Source of the DNA: Muribaculaceae bacterium
GTDB lineage: Bacteria > Bacteroidota > Bacteroidia > Bacteroidales > Muribaculaceae
NCBI GenBank assembly: GCA_009775195.1
Contig: VSPF01000024.1
Span: 1-21,492 of the forward strand
DNA length: 21,492 bases
Direction of reading: 5' to 3'
Below, in pieces: positions 1 to 8,100 of the stretch. Made by a program: the position numbers and the translations under genes. Under the pieces are notes generated by a model. That model saw only the letters and a program-made list of their open reading frames with translations. It was not told the DNA's origin and searched no databases. Position 1 is the stretch's first letter. Each line of letters begins with the position of its first letter.

Positions 1-83
1 CCGTTATATTTAGATACGGATTCGGACAATAGTACCGGATATCAAATTCCAATTCGCTTTAAATCTATAAGCCTGTATTTTGA

Positions 84-659
84 ATGATGAATGATGCTGA
101 ATTATGGAGCAAGGTCTTAAGCGGTGATATGACAGCTTTGTCGCTGTTGTATAAGGATAACTATAACCTGTTGTTTAACTGGGGCATGAGGTTCGTTTCC
201 GATGAGGAATTTGTCAAAGACTGCATTCAGGATGTGTTCGTCAAGATATGCAGCAGCCGGAAACTTTCTTCCACTCCATATGTGAGGTCTTATCTTCTGA
301 CATCATTGCGCAACATGATTTTTGACAGGGCCGCGTCTTCACACGATGATGTGTCAATCTCGGAGCGACTATTTGAAATTGATGACAATGACACCGGGAT
401 TGAGATGCTGTTCAAGGATGACGATGACTCGCGTATGCTGGGACGCCGGCTTGTCAGGGCATACAATTCTCTGACATATAATCAGCGAGTGTCCGTTTAC
501 CTCAGATATGTCCGCGGTCTGTCGTACAAGGAGATTGCCGCTGTGATGGAAATGAATCCGCAGTCTGCGATGAATCTTGTGTCCAGGGCTCTCAAATCTC
601 TTAGGTCAGAGATGGGAGCAACACCGTTCTTGATTTATTTATGCATGTTATTGTCATAA
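84..659 (+). CDS. ECF-type RNA polymerase sigma factor (sigma-70 family)
   Basis: Probable regulator of this locus: an extracytoplasmic-function sigma factor that directs RNA polymerase to PUL promoters once released by the anti-sigma factor encoded next. The 191-residue length fits the family. A sigma-2 region lies near residues 20-65, with the typical run FVKDCIQDVFVKI. A sigma-4 helix-turn-helix lies near residues 125-175 (LTYNQRVSVYLRYVRGLSYKEIA, split here as LTYNQRVSVYLR and GLSYKEIA). The start is ambiguous between two adjacent ATG codons (84 or 87). The 83 bases upstream show no TTTG/TAnnTTTG promoter, so its own promoter may lie outside the window. The pairing with a FecR gene 57 bp downstream and an STN-bearing SusC is the classic trans-envelope arrangement. 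Family assignment is firm; the target promoters are inferred. Confidence 0.95.
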   Translation: MMNDAELWSKVLSGDMTALSLLYKDNYNLLFNWGMRFVSDEEFVKDCIQDVFVKICSSRKLSSTPYVRSYLLTSLRNMIFDRAASSHDDVSISERLFEIDDNDTGIEMLFKDDDDSRMLGRRLVRAYNSLTYNQRVSVYLRYVRGLSYKEIAAVMEMNPQSAMNLVSRALKSLRSEMGATPFLIYLCMLLS

Positions 660-686
660 TGTGAGTAGGAATTCTGAAAGATTCCG

Positions 687-698
687 TTAATATATTAA
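687..698. promoter_or_regulatory. 12-bp AT palindrome between the sigma and anti-sigma genes
   Basis: TTAATATATTAA is a perfect palindrome in the 57-bp gap between the sigma factor stop and the FecR start. Just upstream, GGAATTCT and AGATTCC (669-685) can form a small bulged hairpin. It may be a protein-binding site or a weak processing hairpin. AT palindromes this short also arise by chance, so support is weak. Confidence 0.2.
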
Positions 699-716
699 AC
701 CTGTCAATTTTTTGCG

Positions 717-1829
717 ATGACTCCCCGAAATACCAATATCAGCAGACTGCTTTATGGCGTTGTGGACATCTTCAGGAAACGAGAGAAGGAATTTTCTATT
801 TCTGAAATCGACCGAGCATGGGATGACTGTGAACAGCGGATAAAACGCGCCGCCTCCAGAAACGCCATGCGCCGGAGAATATCTATATGGTCGGGAGCTG
901 CAGCTGCGGCTGCGGCTGTGATTCTGGTATTCTGGCCCGACGGTGCAGACCTTGCGGATACTCCAGGTCTGACGACAATACAAGACATTACAACGTATGC
1001 CCTAAATACAGAGGTGGCCACGACATCCGGGCACATTATCAATATAGTGCCGGGCTGTGACACCACCATGGTTGAACAGAACCGTGCCAGCATCAACTGT
1101 CTCGCAAATGGTATGGTTATGGTCAACGGACGTCCTGTATCAGGAGACGCAGGCAATCCCTCTGCCGATAGATATTGCCAATTGGCGGTTCCGAAAGGAC
1201 GCAGAGCCGAGATTGAGTTTGCTGACGGCACCCACCTCTGGGCCAACTCCGATTCGAGGGTGGTCTATCCTCTGGAGTTCTCGCAAGACAAGCGTGAAAT
1301 ATATGTATCCGGCGAGGTATATCTCGATGTCGCTCCCGACAAAAATCATCCTTTTATAGTCAGAAACACTGATTTCAACGTGACGGTTCTCGGGACTTCG
1401 TTCAACATTATGGCCTACGGCAACGGTGCTCCTTCTCAAGTTGTACTTGTCTCCGGCAAAGTCGATGTTGACAATTCTTCCAACGGCACAGTGACGATGA
1501 GCCCGGGGCAACTGGTCGACATCACCGGCTCTGCCATCAGTTCTCCAAGGAATGTCGATGTTACTACTTATGTGAGCTGGAAAGACTATATGCTGGTGTA
1601 CAGCGACAAGTCTCTTGCCGATGTGTTCTCCAGACTTAATATTTGCTACGGACGGGAGTTTGTTCTGTCATCCGATGTGGCTGACATAAAGGTCACTGGC
1701 AAGCTGTATCTGAAAGACGATATCGAAGATGTGCTTCACGCCATCGCGTTCTCTGCCCCGGTTAGATATGAGGAGAGCGGAGACAGCATATATGTCTTCA
1801 GGACTGGATGTGCGGGGACTGCGCCCTAA
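717..1829 (+). CDS. FecR-family anti-sigma factor
   Basis: Inner-membrane anti-sigma factor that should hold the upstream ECF sigma factor until SusC signals that glycan is bound. The 370-residue protein has a cytoplasmic N-terminus (about 1-55), one transmembrane segment rich in alanine (about 57-73), and a periplasmic FecR domain (about 150-255, with GRRAEIEFADGTHLWANS-like and GEVYLDVAPDKNHPF motifs and VLGTSFNI). A C-terminal DUF4974-type domain (about 288-362) starts near YVSWKDYMLVYSDKSLADVF. That C-terminal domain is the usual partner of the STN domain of a TonB-dependent transducer, and the next gene carries one. Start at ATG 717; the frame and length match the family. Confident on family; partner identity follows from gene order. 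Confidence 0.95.
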   Translation: MTPRNTNISRLLYGVVDIFRKREKEFSISEIDRAWDDCEQRIKRAASRNAMRRRISIWSGAAAAAAAVILVFWPDGADLADTPGLTTIQDITTYALNTEVATTSGHIINIVPGCDTTMVEQNRASINCLANGMVMVNGRPVSGDAGNPSADRYCQLAVPKGRRAEIEFADGTHLWANSDSRVVYPLEFSQDKREIYVSGEVYLDVAPDKNHPFIVRNTDFNVTVLGTSFNIMAYGNGAPSQVVLVSGKVDVDNSSNGTVTMSPGQLVDITGSAISSPRNVDVTTYVSWKDYMLVYSDKSLADVFSRLNICYGREFVLSSDVADIKVTGKLYLKDDIEDVLHAIAFSAPVRYEESGDSIYVFRTGCAGTAP

Positions 1830-1840
1830 TCATTCAGCGT

Positions 1841-1854
1841 ATTCCGACGAATAA
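1841..1854 (+). promoter_or_regulatory. Small hairpin just after the anti-sigma gene
   Basis: TATTC-CGAC-GAATA forms a 5-bp stem with a 4-base loop, beginning 11 bases after the FecR stop codon. It could mark the 3' end of the sigma/anti-sigma transcript, but the stem is short and AT-rich, no T run follows, and it may be chance. Confidence 0.2.
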
Positions 1855-1874
1855 TCGATTGTGTAATATATAAC

Positions 1875-1909
1875 GGGCTGAGTTTAAACTCGCGATCTAA
1901 ACCAAGCCC
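1875..1909 (+). promoter_or_regulatory. Inverted repeat and 12-bp palindrome in the susC leader
   Basis: In the 113-bp gap before susC, GGGCT-GA-GTTTA (1875-1886) pairs with TAAAC-CA-AGCCC (1898-1909), giving two 5-bp stems separated by a symmetric 2x2 internal loop. The left half overlaps a perfect palindrome, GAGTTTAAACTC (1880-1891), so GTTTA can pair locally or distally but not both. No housekeeping TAnnTTTG box is visible in this gap, which fits a promoter read by the locus-specific ECF sigma factor. The dyad could be a leader-RNA structure controlling susC or an operator. Sequence symmetry is directly visible; function is inferred. Confidence 0.4.
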
Positions 1910-1942
1910 AAGATTTAGAAAACCTTAAACCAATGCACTATC

Positions 1943-4900
1943 ATGGATAGATACATCCGCATGATTAATGCGAGGAAAGAGCTGTCGCGCATAATCCTGT
2001 TGCTATGGCTGAGTCTGGCTGCTTTATCATCACAGGCAGCCGTCAATGGAAGCTACGTCAACTCTAAAACTTTTACCGTAGAGATGAACAACACCCCGGT
2101 GAAAGAAGTCCTTGATTACATCGAACACAACAGCAAATACATCTTTTTCTACACAAGCGGGTCGATTGACATCAGACGCAAGGTGAACGTCAGAGTCTCA
2201 TCACAGCCCGTGACATCTATGCTCGACCAGATATTCAAAGACACCGGTGTCAAATATGATATTGACGGATACCAGATTGCGCTGAAAAAATCTGACGAAA
2301 CAGATGCTAAGGCCGTTCAGCCTGCAAAAAGACACGTCAGAGGCAAGGTCGTGGATGCGACCACCGACGAACCCCTCATCGGCGCTCCAGTCATATTCGA
2401 TAAAAATGCCCCCGGTGCAGTGACCGATATCGACGGCTTTTTCTCAATCGAAATGCCCGAAGGCGGCCAGCTCTATATCTCTTACGTGGGGTTTCAGCCC
2501 GTATCCGTGAAACCAGGAGACGAGACTGATTTGACTGTACGCCTCATGCCCGACAACAACATGCTCGACGAGGTGGTGGTGGTCGGGTATGGAACGACTA
2601 CCCGTAAAAACCTCACCACTTCGATTTCCACCGTCAAAACCGATAAAATCTCCAAAGCCGCGAACAGCAGCGTCTCGAGCATGCTGCTCGGCCGCGCGGC
2701 CGGTCTGCAGGCCACTGTCAGCAGCACTCAGCCCGGTGGTGACATCAATATCTCTATCCGAGGAGGCGGCAATCCCATATATGTCGTCGACGGTGTAATC
2801 ATGCCCAACTCTTCGCTCGAAGCCGGCAGCGGGGAGACCGGTCTGCCCGACAATGTGAAACGCTCGGCTCTCGCCGGTCTTAACCCCGGCGACATCGAGT
2901 CTATTGAAATCCTCAAAGATGCGTCTGCTGCCATCTACGGTATCGGTGCAGCCGACGGTGTGGTACTCATCACGACCAAAAAAGGTGCCGAAGGTAAGCC
3001 CACTATCACCTATGAGGGCAGTTACTCAATCCAGAAGCGATACAATTATGGTCTCAACCGTCTCAACAGTGCCGAGTACATGAACCTGGTCAACGTCTTC
3101 GACAAGGAAAAATACCTGCTCAACAACAACCAGTATCCCTACGGAAACCTTGCTTACGACGGCAAGTGGACACCGGTGTTCTCCCAGACCCAGATTGATA
3201 ACGCCACCGACACTGACTGGCAGGATTATGTGCTCAAGACAGGACATATCAACAACCATTCGCTGACAATCAGCGGCGGAACACAAAAACTGAAATATTA
3301 CCTTGGCGTGAACTATTTCAATGAGGACGGCATCATACGAAATGCCGGTATGGAACGCTACTCTCTGCGCACAAACGTCACCGCACAACTGTTCCCGTTC
3401 CTGAAACTCTCCACTATCGTCAACCTCAACAGGAACAAATACGAGAATGGCCTCGTCGGCGGAGATACAGGCAATCAGGGCAACTCGGCCTCGGGCTCGC
3501 TCTACTCCGCGCTGCATTACCCGGCCTATCTTCCTGTATATGACAAGAACGGCGAGTACACAATATTCGGCCGCGTGCCCAATCCGGTGGCTACACTTGA
3601 CATCATCGACGAGTCGCGCCAAAGCAGCTACTATGCCAACTTTGCCATGGATATAGATATCATCAGTCAGATGCTCTCGGTCCGTCTGGTTTACGGTATC
3701 AATCATGAGACCGGCCGCCGCACGTCTTATATCCCCAAGGATGTCTACTTCGGGCTTGTGAAAAAATCGCGCGGTAGCCTGGGATATGTCGAGCGCCAGT
3801 ATGAGACTATAGAAGGTATGGTGAATTTCAACCATACTTTCTGGCAGGTTCTCAATCTCAATGCTGTCGTAGGCATGGGACGTTATGTCGACAAAGGCAA
3901 CGGCATGACAGTCTCTTACCAGAACGCCAACGACATGATTCAGGATACTAATCTCGGCGCGGCAGACGGCCCTTTCGTCCCCTCGTCGTATAAATACGAA
4001 AACGAGAAGCGCTCACAGTTCGCACGCGCGTCGTTCATTCTCTTCGACAAATATGTGCTGGCCGCGACAGTCCGCCGCGACGGCACGGACAAGTTTTTTG
4101 ACAACAAGAAATACTCCTGGTTCCCCTCTGTGTCGGGTGCATGGAAAGTCTCTCAGGAAAAATTCCTCCGGGACCTCACATGGCTCAACCTCCTCAAAGT
4201 GCGTGCCAGCTACGGTGTCACCGGCAGCGACAACCTGGGGACATCGCTCTACGGTACAGTCGGGGTGTCGCGTGAAGACATCAAATTCTCTAACGGCAGC
4301 ATAACTTATGTGCCGTTCGTTCTCCTGGGGGGCAGCTATGACGACGTGACATGGCAGAAGACCACAATGAAAAACATCGGTATCGACTTTGTGGTTCTCA
4401 ACAACCGTCTGTCTGGCAGCATCGACATCTTCCGCAATGACGTGACCAACATGCTCGGAACCGCCTATACATCGCTGCTCAACATGTATCCTACGCGGCC
4501 GGTCAACGGCGCCCACTACAAACGCACCGGTGTAGAACTCTCGCTCAACTCCGAGAATATCCGGACCTCCGATTTTACCTGGACAACCTCGCTTGCCCTC
4601 TCACACTACCGCGCCGACTGGGTAGAGCGTATGCCCAACTATGACTACAAAACCTATCAGAAGCGTAAAAACGAGCCGATGAGCGCATACTATTACTATA
4701 ACACCACCGGCATTATCAACGCCGACCGCAGCAATATGCCCGAGTCTCAGCGCTCTCTGCCGGCTGATGCACAAAAACCCGGTTTTCCCATAATCGACGA
4801 CCGCAACGGCAACGGTGTGATTGACGAAGGCGACATCTACATGGACGACCTGCTACCCAAACTCTACTACGGTTTCGGCAATACGTTCATATACAAGAAC

Positions 4901-5371
4901 TGGGACCTTGACATCTACATGTATGGCCAGCTCGGCATAGAGAAATACAACAACACCAAGGCAGCCAACTGCTCGGCCGGCAATCTATCAAGCGGTATAA
5001 GCGCGGCCAATCCCACCGACTACGCATTTACCGTATGGAACTCTCAGACCAATCCCAACGGCACGACTCCCGGCGTGGCCACCAAGGATGTGACAATGCC
5101 CGGCAACGCAGGCATAAAGCTCTTTTATGAGAAAGCCGACTTCCTGCGTGTGCGCAACATCACACTGGGCTATACATTCGATGCGCGCAAATGGAAATGC
5201 TTCAAGGGATACATAAAGAGTCTGCGTCTGTATACCGATGTCCAGAACCCGTTTACTTTTACAGGGTTCACCGGCGATGACCCGGAAATTGTCATTGCGT
5301 CAAGCTTGCTGTCGGGATGCAACTACCCTCAGTTGAGAACATACTCGTTCGGCGCAAAGATTATCTTCTAA
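1943..5371 (+). CDS. susC: SusC/RagA-family TonB-dependent glycan transporter with STN signalling domain
   Basis: Outer-membrane beta-barrel that imports oligosaccharides using TonB energy and, with SusD as its lid, senses substrate. The 1142 residues contain: a signal peptide (about 1-33, ending SSQA); an STN domain (about 44-115, with FTVEMNNTPVKEVLDYI); a carboxypeptidase-regulatory-like fold (about 131-203, RGKVVDATTDEPLIGAPV); a TonB-box-like LDEVVVVGYG at 208-217; a plug domain (to about 350, with IRGGGNPIYVVDG and SIEILKDASAAIYG); and the barrel, ending in a terminal aromatic strand (SFGAKIIF). The STN domain marks it as a transducer signalling to FecR rather than a simple transporter. 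SusD follows after 27 bp. Some upstream in-frame Met choice remains (1943 or 1964), but only 1943 leaves a full N-region before the hydrophobic stretch. Symbol used in the family sense. Confidence 0.97.
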   Translation: MDRYIRMINARKELSRIILLLWLSLAALSSQAAVNGSYVNSKTFTVEMNNTPVKEVLDYIEHNSKYIFFYTSGSIDIRRKVNVRVSSQPVTSMLDQIFKDTGVKYDIDGYQIALKKSDETDAKAVQPAKRHVRGKVVDATTDEPLIGAPVIFDKNAPGAVTDIDGFFSIEMPEGGQLYISYVGFQPVSVKPGDETDLTVRLMPDNNMLDEVVVVGYGTTTRKNLTTSISTVKTDKISKAANSSVSSMLLGRAAGLQATVSSTQPGGDINISIRGGGNPIYVVDGVIMPNSSLEAGSGETGLPDNVKRSALAGLNPGDIESIEILKDASAAIYGIGAADGVVLITTKKGAEGKPTITYEGSYSIQKRYNYGLNRLNSAEYMNLVNVFDKEKYLLNNNQYPYGNLAYDGKWTPVFSQTQIDNATDTDWQDYVLKTGHINNHSLTISGGTQKLKYYLGVNYFNEDGIIRNAGMERYSLRTNVTAQLFPFLKLSTIVNLNRNKYENGLVGGDTGNQGNSASGSLYSALHYPAYLPVYDKNGEYTIFGRVPNPVATLDIIDESRQSSYYANFAMDIDIISQMLSVRLVYGINHETGRRTSYIPKDVYFGLVKKSRGSLGYVERQYETIEGMVNFNHTFWQVLNLNAVVGMGRYVDKGNGMTVSYQNANDMIQDTNLGAADGPFVPSSYKYENEKRSQFARASFILFDKYVLAATVRRDGTDKFFDNKKYSWFPSVSGAWKVSQEKFLRDLTWLNLLKVRASYGVTGSDNLGTSLYGTVGVSREDIKFSNGSITYVPFVLLGGSYDDVTWQKTTMKNIGIDFVVLNNRLSGSIDIFRNDVTNMLGTAYTSLLNMYPTRPVNGAHYKRTGVELSLNSENIRTSDFTWTTSLALSHYRADWVERMPNYDYKTYQKRKNEPMSAYYYYNTTGIINADRSNMPESQRSLPADAQKPGFPIIDDRNGNGVIDEGDIYMDDLLPKLYYGFGNTFIYKNWDLDIYMYGQLGIEKYNNTKAANCSAGNLSSGISAANPTDYAFTVWNSQTNPNGTTPGVATKDVTMPGNAGIKLFYEKADFLRVRNITLGYTFDARKWKCFKGYIKSLRLYTDVQNPFTFTGFTGDDPEIVIASSLLSGCNYPQLRTYSFGAKIIF

Positions 5372-5398
5372 AAACACTTATCACTGTCAAAACACAAT

Positions 5399-7045
5399 AT
5401 GAAAATCAGAATAATATCCTCCCTCATGGCGATTATGATGCTCCTCACAACCTCCTGTGAGGACAATTTCGACGCCAAGATATACGGAGAGCTGCTCCAG
5501 GGCAAATATCCTTCGACAGAGAGCGAATATGTGTCTTACATGATGATTTGTTACCTTCCGTTCACAACGCCCTTCACCTATACTATAAACGAAGGGACAG
5601 GTATGCACGGCTGGTATATCGCCACCGGCGGCGACATCCGTTTCTTCGACTCCACCTCGGATATCATGGCTCCGGGTTACACGCGCTGTGGCGGAGAATG
5701 GCTTCAGCTCTCCAAAGCCAACTACGAAAACTGCATACACTACTGGCGCGGCTGGGTGGCTGACGACAGCAATCCCAACCATTTCATGAAGACTGCTGAA
5801 ATAACCCGCTTCACCAATATCATGGACGTTCTGCAGAAAGCCCCGGCCAATGTTATGTCGGAGGAAACACGCGATGCCCTTATCGGAGAGGTTCGCCTCT
5901 GCCGTGGCATGATGATGTATTATCTCATGCATGTGTTCGGCCCGGTACCCGTAATCGTCGACCCCGACAAGGTGTTCGATGACGAAGCGCAGCGTAATAC
6001 CACGCGCCCGACACTCGACGAAATGTGCGGCTACATCTACGATGACCTCTTGTTCGCAGCCCGGCACGCGCCGGAGGTACAAACCGAGAAAGGACGCTAT
6101 ACCCGCGATTACGCCCGTTTCTGCCTGATGCGTCATTGTCTGAACGAAGGTTCGCACATGCCCGGATATTATGACACGGGGCTTGAGATGTTCTCTGAAC
6201 TACAGGGCAAATACCAGCTTTTTACCCAGGGTGACAATCCTTGTGCCGACCTTTATAAGAACGCCAACAAGTTCAACAGCGAGATTATCATGGCTGTAAG
6301 CTGTGACCCCCTTGCTGACGGCTCGCCCAAGCACGGTAATGCCAATATCCTGTCGATGTGCACCGTACCATGGGATGCCGCCGCCCTCGACCCCAATGAC
6401 AACCCGACAGTTTTCTACCCCCAGAATGGCGGCTGGCAGGCGTTCTATAATGTTGCCAAGAAATTCTATGATAGTTTCGAGGCTGGCGACCGCAGGCGCA
6501 ATCTCATAGTAACCGAATGGTGGAACAAGAGCGGCGAGAAAGTCACCGCCAACGACCTGGGCACACGCTGGGACGGTTTCATCTGCAATAAATTCCCCAT
6601 CGAGACTTCCGGTTCGTTCCAGGGCACCGACATTCCCATCGCTCGCTGGGCCGATGCATTGCTGATGTATGCAGAGCTGTCGGTGCGCAAAACCAACAGT
6701 GCCCCGTCGGCCACTGCCATAGAGGCTGTCAATCAGGTGCGCCGCCGCGCCAATCTCGGTAATCTCGACGCTACAGCCACCTCGTCGGCCGACAAATTTC
6801 TCACCGCCATCCTTACTGAGCGCGGCCATGAGCTTTATTACGAAGGATGCCGCAAGATTGACCTAATCAGGTTTAACCGCTATGCCCGCGAGACATCGAA
6901 AGTGAAAGGCGAAGTGCCCACCCGCCAGTATGTGCCGCTCCCCAACTACGCGGTTGAAGCTGCAGCCGCCAACGGCTGTAAGCTCGACCAGTTCTATTCG
7001 CGTCCGGGATGGGATGTCGACTACAGTCAGGCACAAGGCATGTAA
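5399..7045 (+). CDS. susD: SusD/RagB-family outer-membrane glycan-binding lipoprotein
   Basis: Surface lipoprotein that caps SusC and binds the target glycan. The 548-residue length is normal for the family. A lipoprotein signal ends at Cys20 (LLTTSC) and is followed by EDNFD, an acidic run of the kind that directs lipoproteins to the cell surface in Bacteroidetes. Family features include the TPR-like helical N-terminal half (AEITRFTNIMDVLQ, GEVRLCRGMMMYYLMHVFGPVPVI) and the conserved C-terminal block ending in LTERGHELYYEGCRKIDLIRFNR (split: LTERGHELYYEG, RKIDLIRFNR). That last block is diagnostic of SusD/RagB. It sits 27 bp after susC and 26 bp before the next gene, so it is surely in the same operon. 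Symbol used in the family sense. Confidence 0.97.
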   Translation: MKIRIISSLMAIMMLLTTSCEDNFDAKIYGELLQGKYPSTESEYVSYMMICYLPFTTPFTYTINEGTGMHGWYIATGGDIRFFDSTSDIMAPGYTRCGGEWLQLSKANYENCIHYWRGWVADDSNPNHFMKTAEITRFTNIMDVLQKAPANVMSEETRDALIGEVRLCRGMMMYYLMHVFGPVPVIVDPDKVFDDEAQRNTTRPTLDEMCGYIYDDLLFAARHAPEVQTEKGRYTRDYARFCLMRHCLNEGSHMPGYYDTGLEMFSELQGKYQLFTQGDNPCADLYKNANKFNSEIIMAVSCDPLADGSPKHGNANILSMCTVPWDAAALDPNDNPTVFYPQNGGWQAFYNVAKKFYDSFEAGDRRRNLIVTEWWNKSGEKVTANDLGTRWDGFICNKFPIETSGSFQGTDIPIARWADALLMYAELSVRKTNSAPSATAIEAVNQVRRRANLGNLDATATSSADKFLTAILTERGHELYYEGCRKIDLIRFNRYARETSKVKGEVPTRQYVPLPNYAVEAAAANGCKLDQFYSRPGWDVDYSQAQGM

Positions 7046-7071
7046 AACTCCTCAAAAAGAAACAACAGACC

Positions 7072-8082
7072 ATGAAGAAATCAACATATCTCATGAACAT
7101 ATTTGGCTGCCTTCTTCTGGGGCTGGCCTCCATTGGCTGCAATTCAGAAGAAGACCCCACGCCGGCACCTGAAAAACCGGTTGAAGCTACCGACGGCGGA
7201 TATCTCTTCGCCCATATGACCGACGACAACTACGGCTCACTGTTCTACAGCGTGTCGCGCGATGCATATAACTGGGAAACCCTCAACGACGGGCGCACAG
7301 TGCTTCCGGCCTATTGCGGGCACCCCGACATCTGCAAAGGGCGCGACGGATACTACATGATTAGCGTAAAGAAAGGCTCGGGCATCCCATTGCTGTGGCA
7401 CTCGACCGACCTGGTCAACTGGCAATACACCAAACTGGCCAAATCGATATTCAACAAAATCAAAGAACTCTATGGCCATGTCAACGAGGAGACATATTAC
7501 GGCGCGCCTAAGATGTTTTATGACGAACCAAGCGACCAATATATGATTACCTGGCATGCAGGCAAGACGGGCAACGACTCCGACACTGGCGAATGGGAAA
7601 CAAAACGGACATTCTATATCCTGACCAAAGATTTCAAGAGTTTCTCAGACCCCAAACTGCTGTTCAACTTCACCGGCAGCGATGAGAACATGGCCACAAT
7701 CGACGTAATCATCCGCCATTCAGGCGACAGTTATTATGCGATATTCAAAGATGAGCGCACTCAGGAAGTGGCACCTGAAACCGGCAAAACCATCCGCATA
7801 GCAAAGGCTCCGGCTCTAACAGGCCCCTATGCCAACCCCGGACCACGCATCACAGACCTTGCCCGCTGGCATGAGGCTCCGATTATAGTTCCCACCGTGG
7901 ACGGAAAAGGATTCTACCTCTTCACCGAGAACTACCCCCTGCAATACGACATGTTCGAGGCCCAATCGCTCGACGGCCCCTGGACAGAACGATATTTCGC
8001 TGGCCCGAAAGCCCGGCACGGTTGCATGGTTCGCGTAAACGAAACCGAATATCAGGCCATCATAAATGCTTATAAACGCTAA
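7072..8082 (+). CDS. GH43-like five-bladed beta-propeller glycosidase, surface lipoprotein
   Basis: A 336-residue predicted exo-acting glycosidase. I chose ATG 7072 (MKKSTYL) over an upstream in-frame ATG at 7009 because it gives a proper lipoprotein signal (ASIGC, Cys23) and does not overlap susD. Acidic residues (SEEDP) follow the Cys, suggesting surface display. The repeated 'DGxYYM' strands and 'STDLVNWQ', 'LTGPYANP' and 'RHGCM' motifs are those of GH43-like beta-propellers. Likely catalytic acids are Asp86 (GHPDI, in place of the usual RDP), Asp211 (TIDVII) and Glu268 (WHEAP). Family relatives act on alpha-L-arabinofuranosides, beta-xylosides or galactofuranosides; the sequence alone does not decide which. 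Its position between susD and the surface glycan-binding protein implies action at the cell surface. Assignment to the GH43 clan is reasonable; the subfamily is unknown to me. Confidence 0.75.
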   Translation: MKKSTYLMNIFGCLLLGLASIGCNSEEDPTPAPEKPVEATDGGYLFAHMTDDNYGSLFYSVSRDAYNWETLNDGRTVLPAYCGHPDICKGRDGYYMISVKKGSGIPLLWHSTDLVNWQYTKLAKSIFNKIKELYGHVNEETYYGAPKMFYDEPSDQYMITWHAGKTGNDSDTGEWETKRTFYILTKDFKSFSDPKLLFNFTGSDENMATIDVIIRHSGDSYYAIFKDERTQEVAPETGKTIRIAKAPALTGPYANPGPRITDLARWHEAPIIVPTVDGKGFYLFTENYPLQYDMFEAQSLDGPWTERYFAGPKARHGCMVRVNETEYQAIINAYKR

Positions 8083-8100
8083 CACTGAGAATCATCTATC

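Noticed and set aside
3026..3835. Long minus-strand open frame (269 codons) inside susC
   Set aside because: It lies wholly opposite a well-supported susC barrel region, has no recognisable motif, and such antisense frames are common in GC-balanced genes with this codon bias.
5387..6157. Minus-strand 256-codon open frame opposite susD
   Set aside because: Shadow of the susD reading frame; no domain, no promoter and no plausible partner.
7009..7071. Upstream ATG for the GH43-like lipoprotein
   Set aside because: It would overlap the end of susD and place a charged stretch before the lipoprotein signal; ATG 7072 gives a proper signal peptide and normal spacing.
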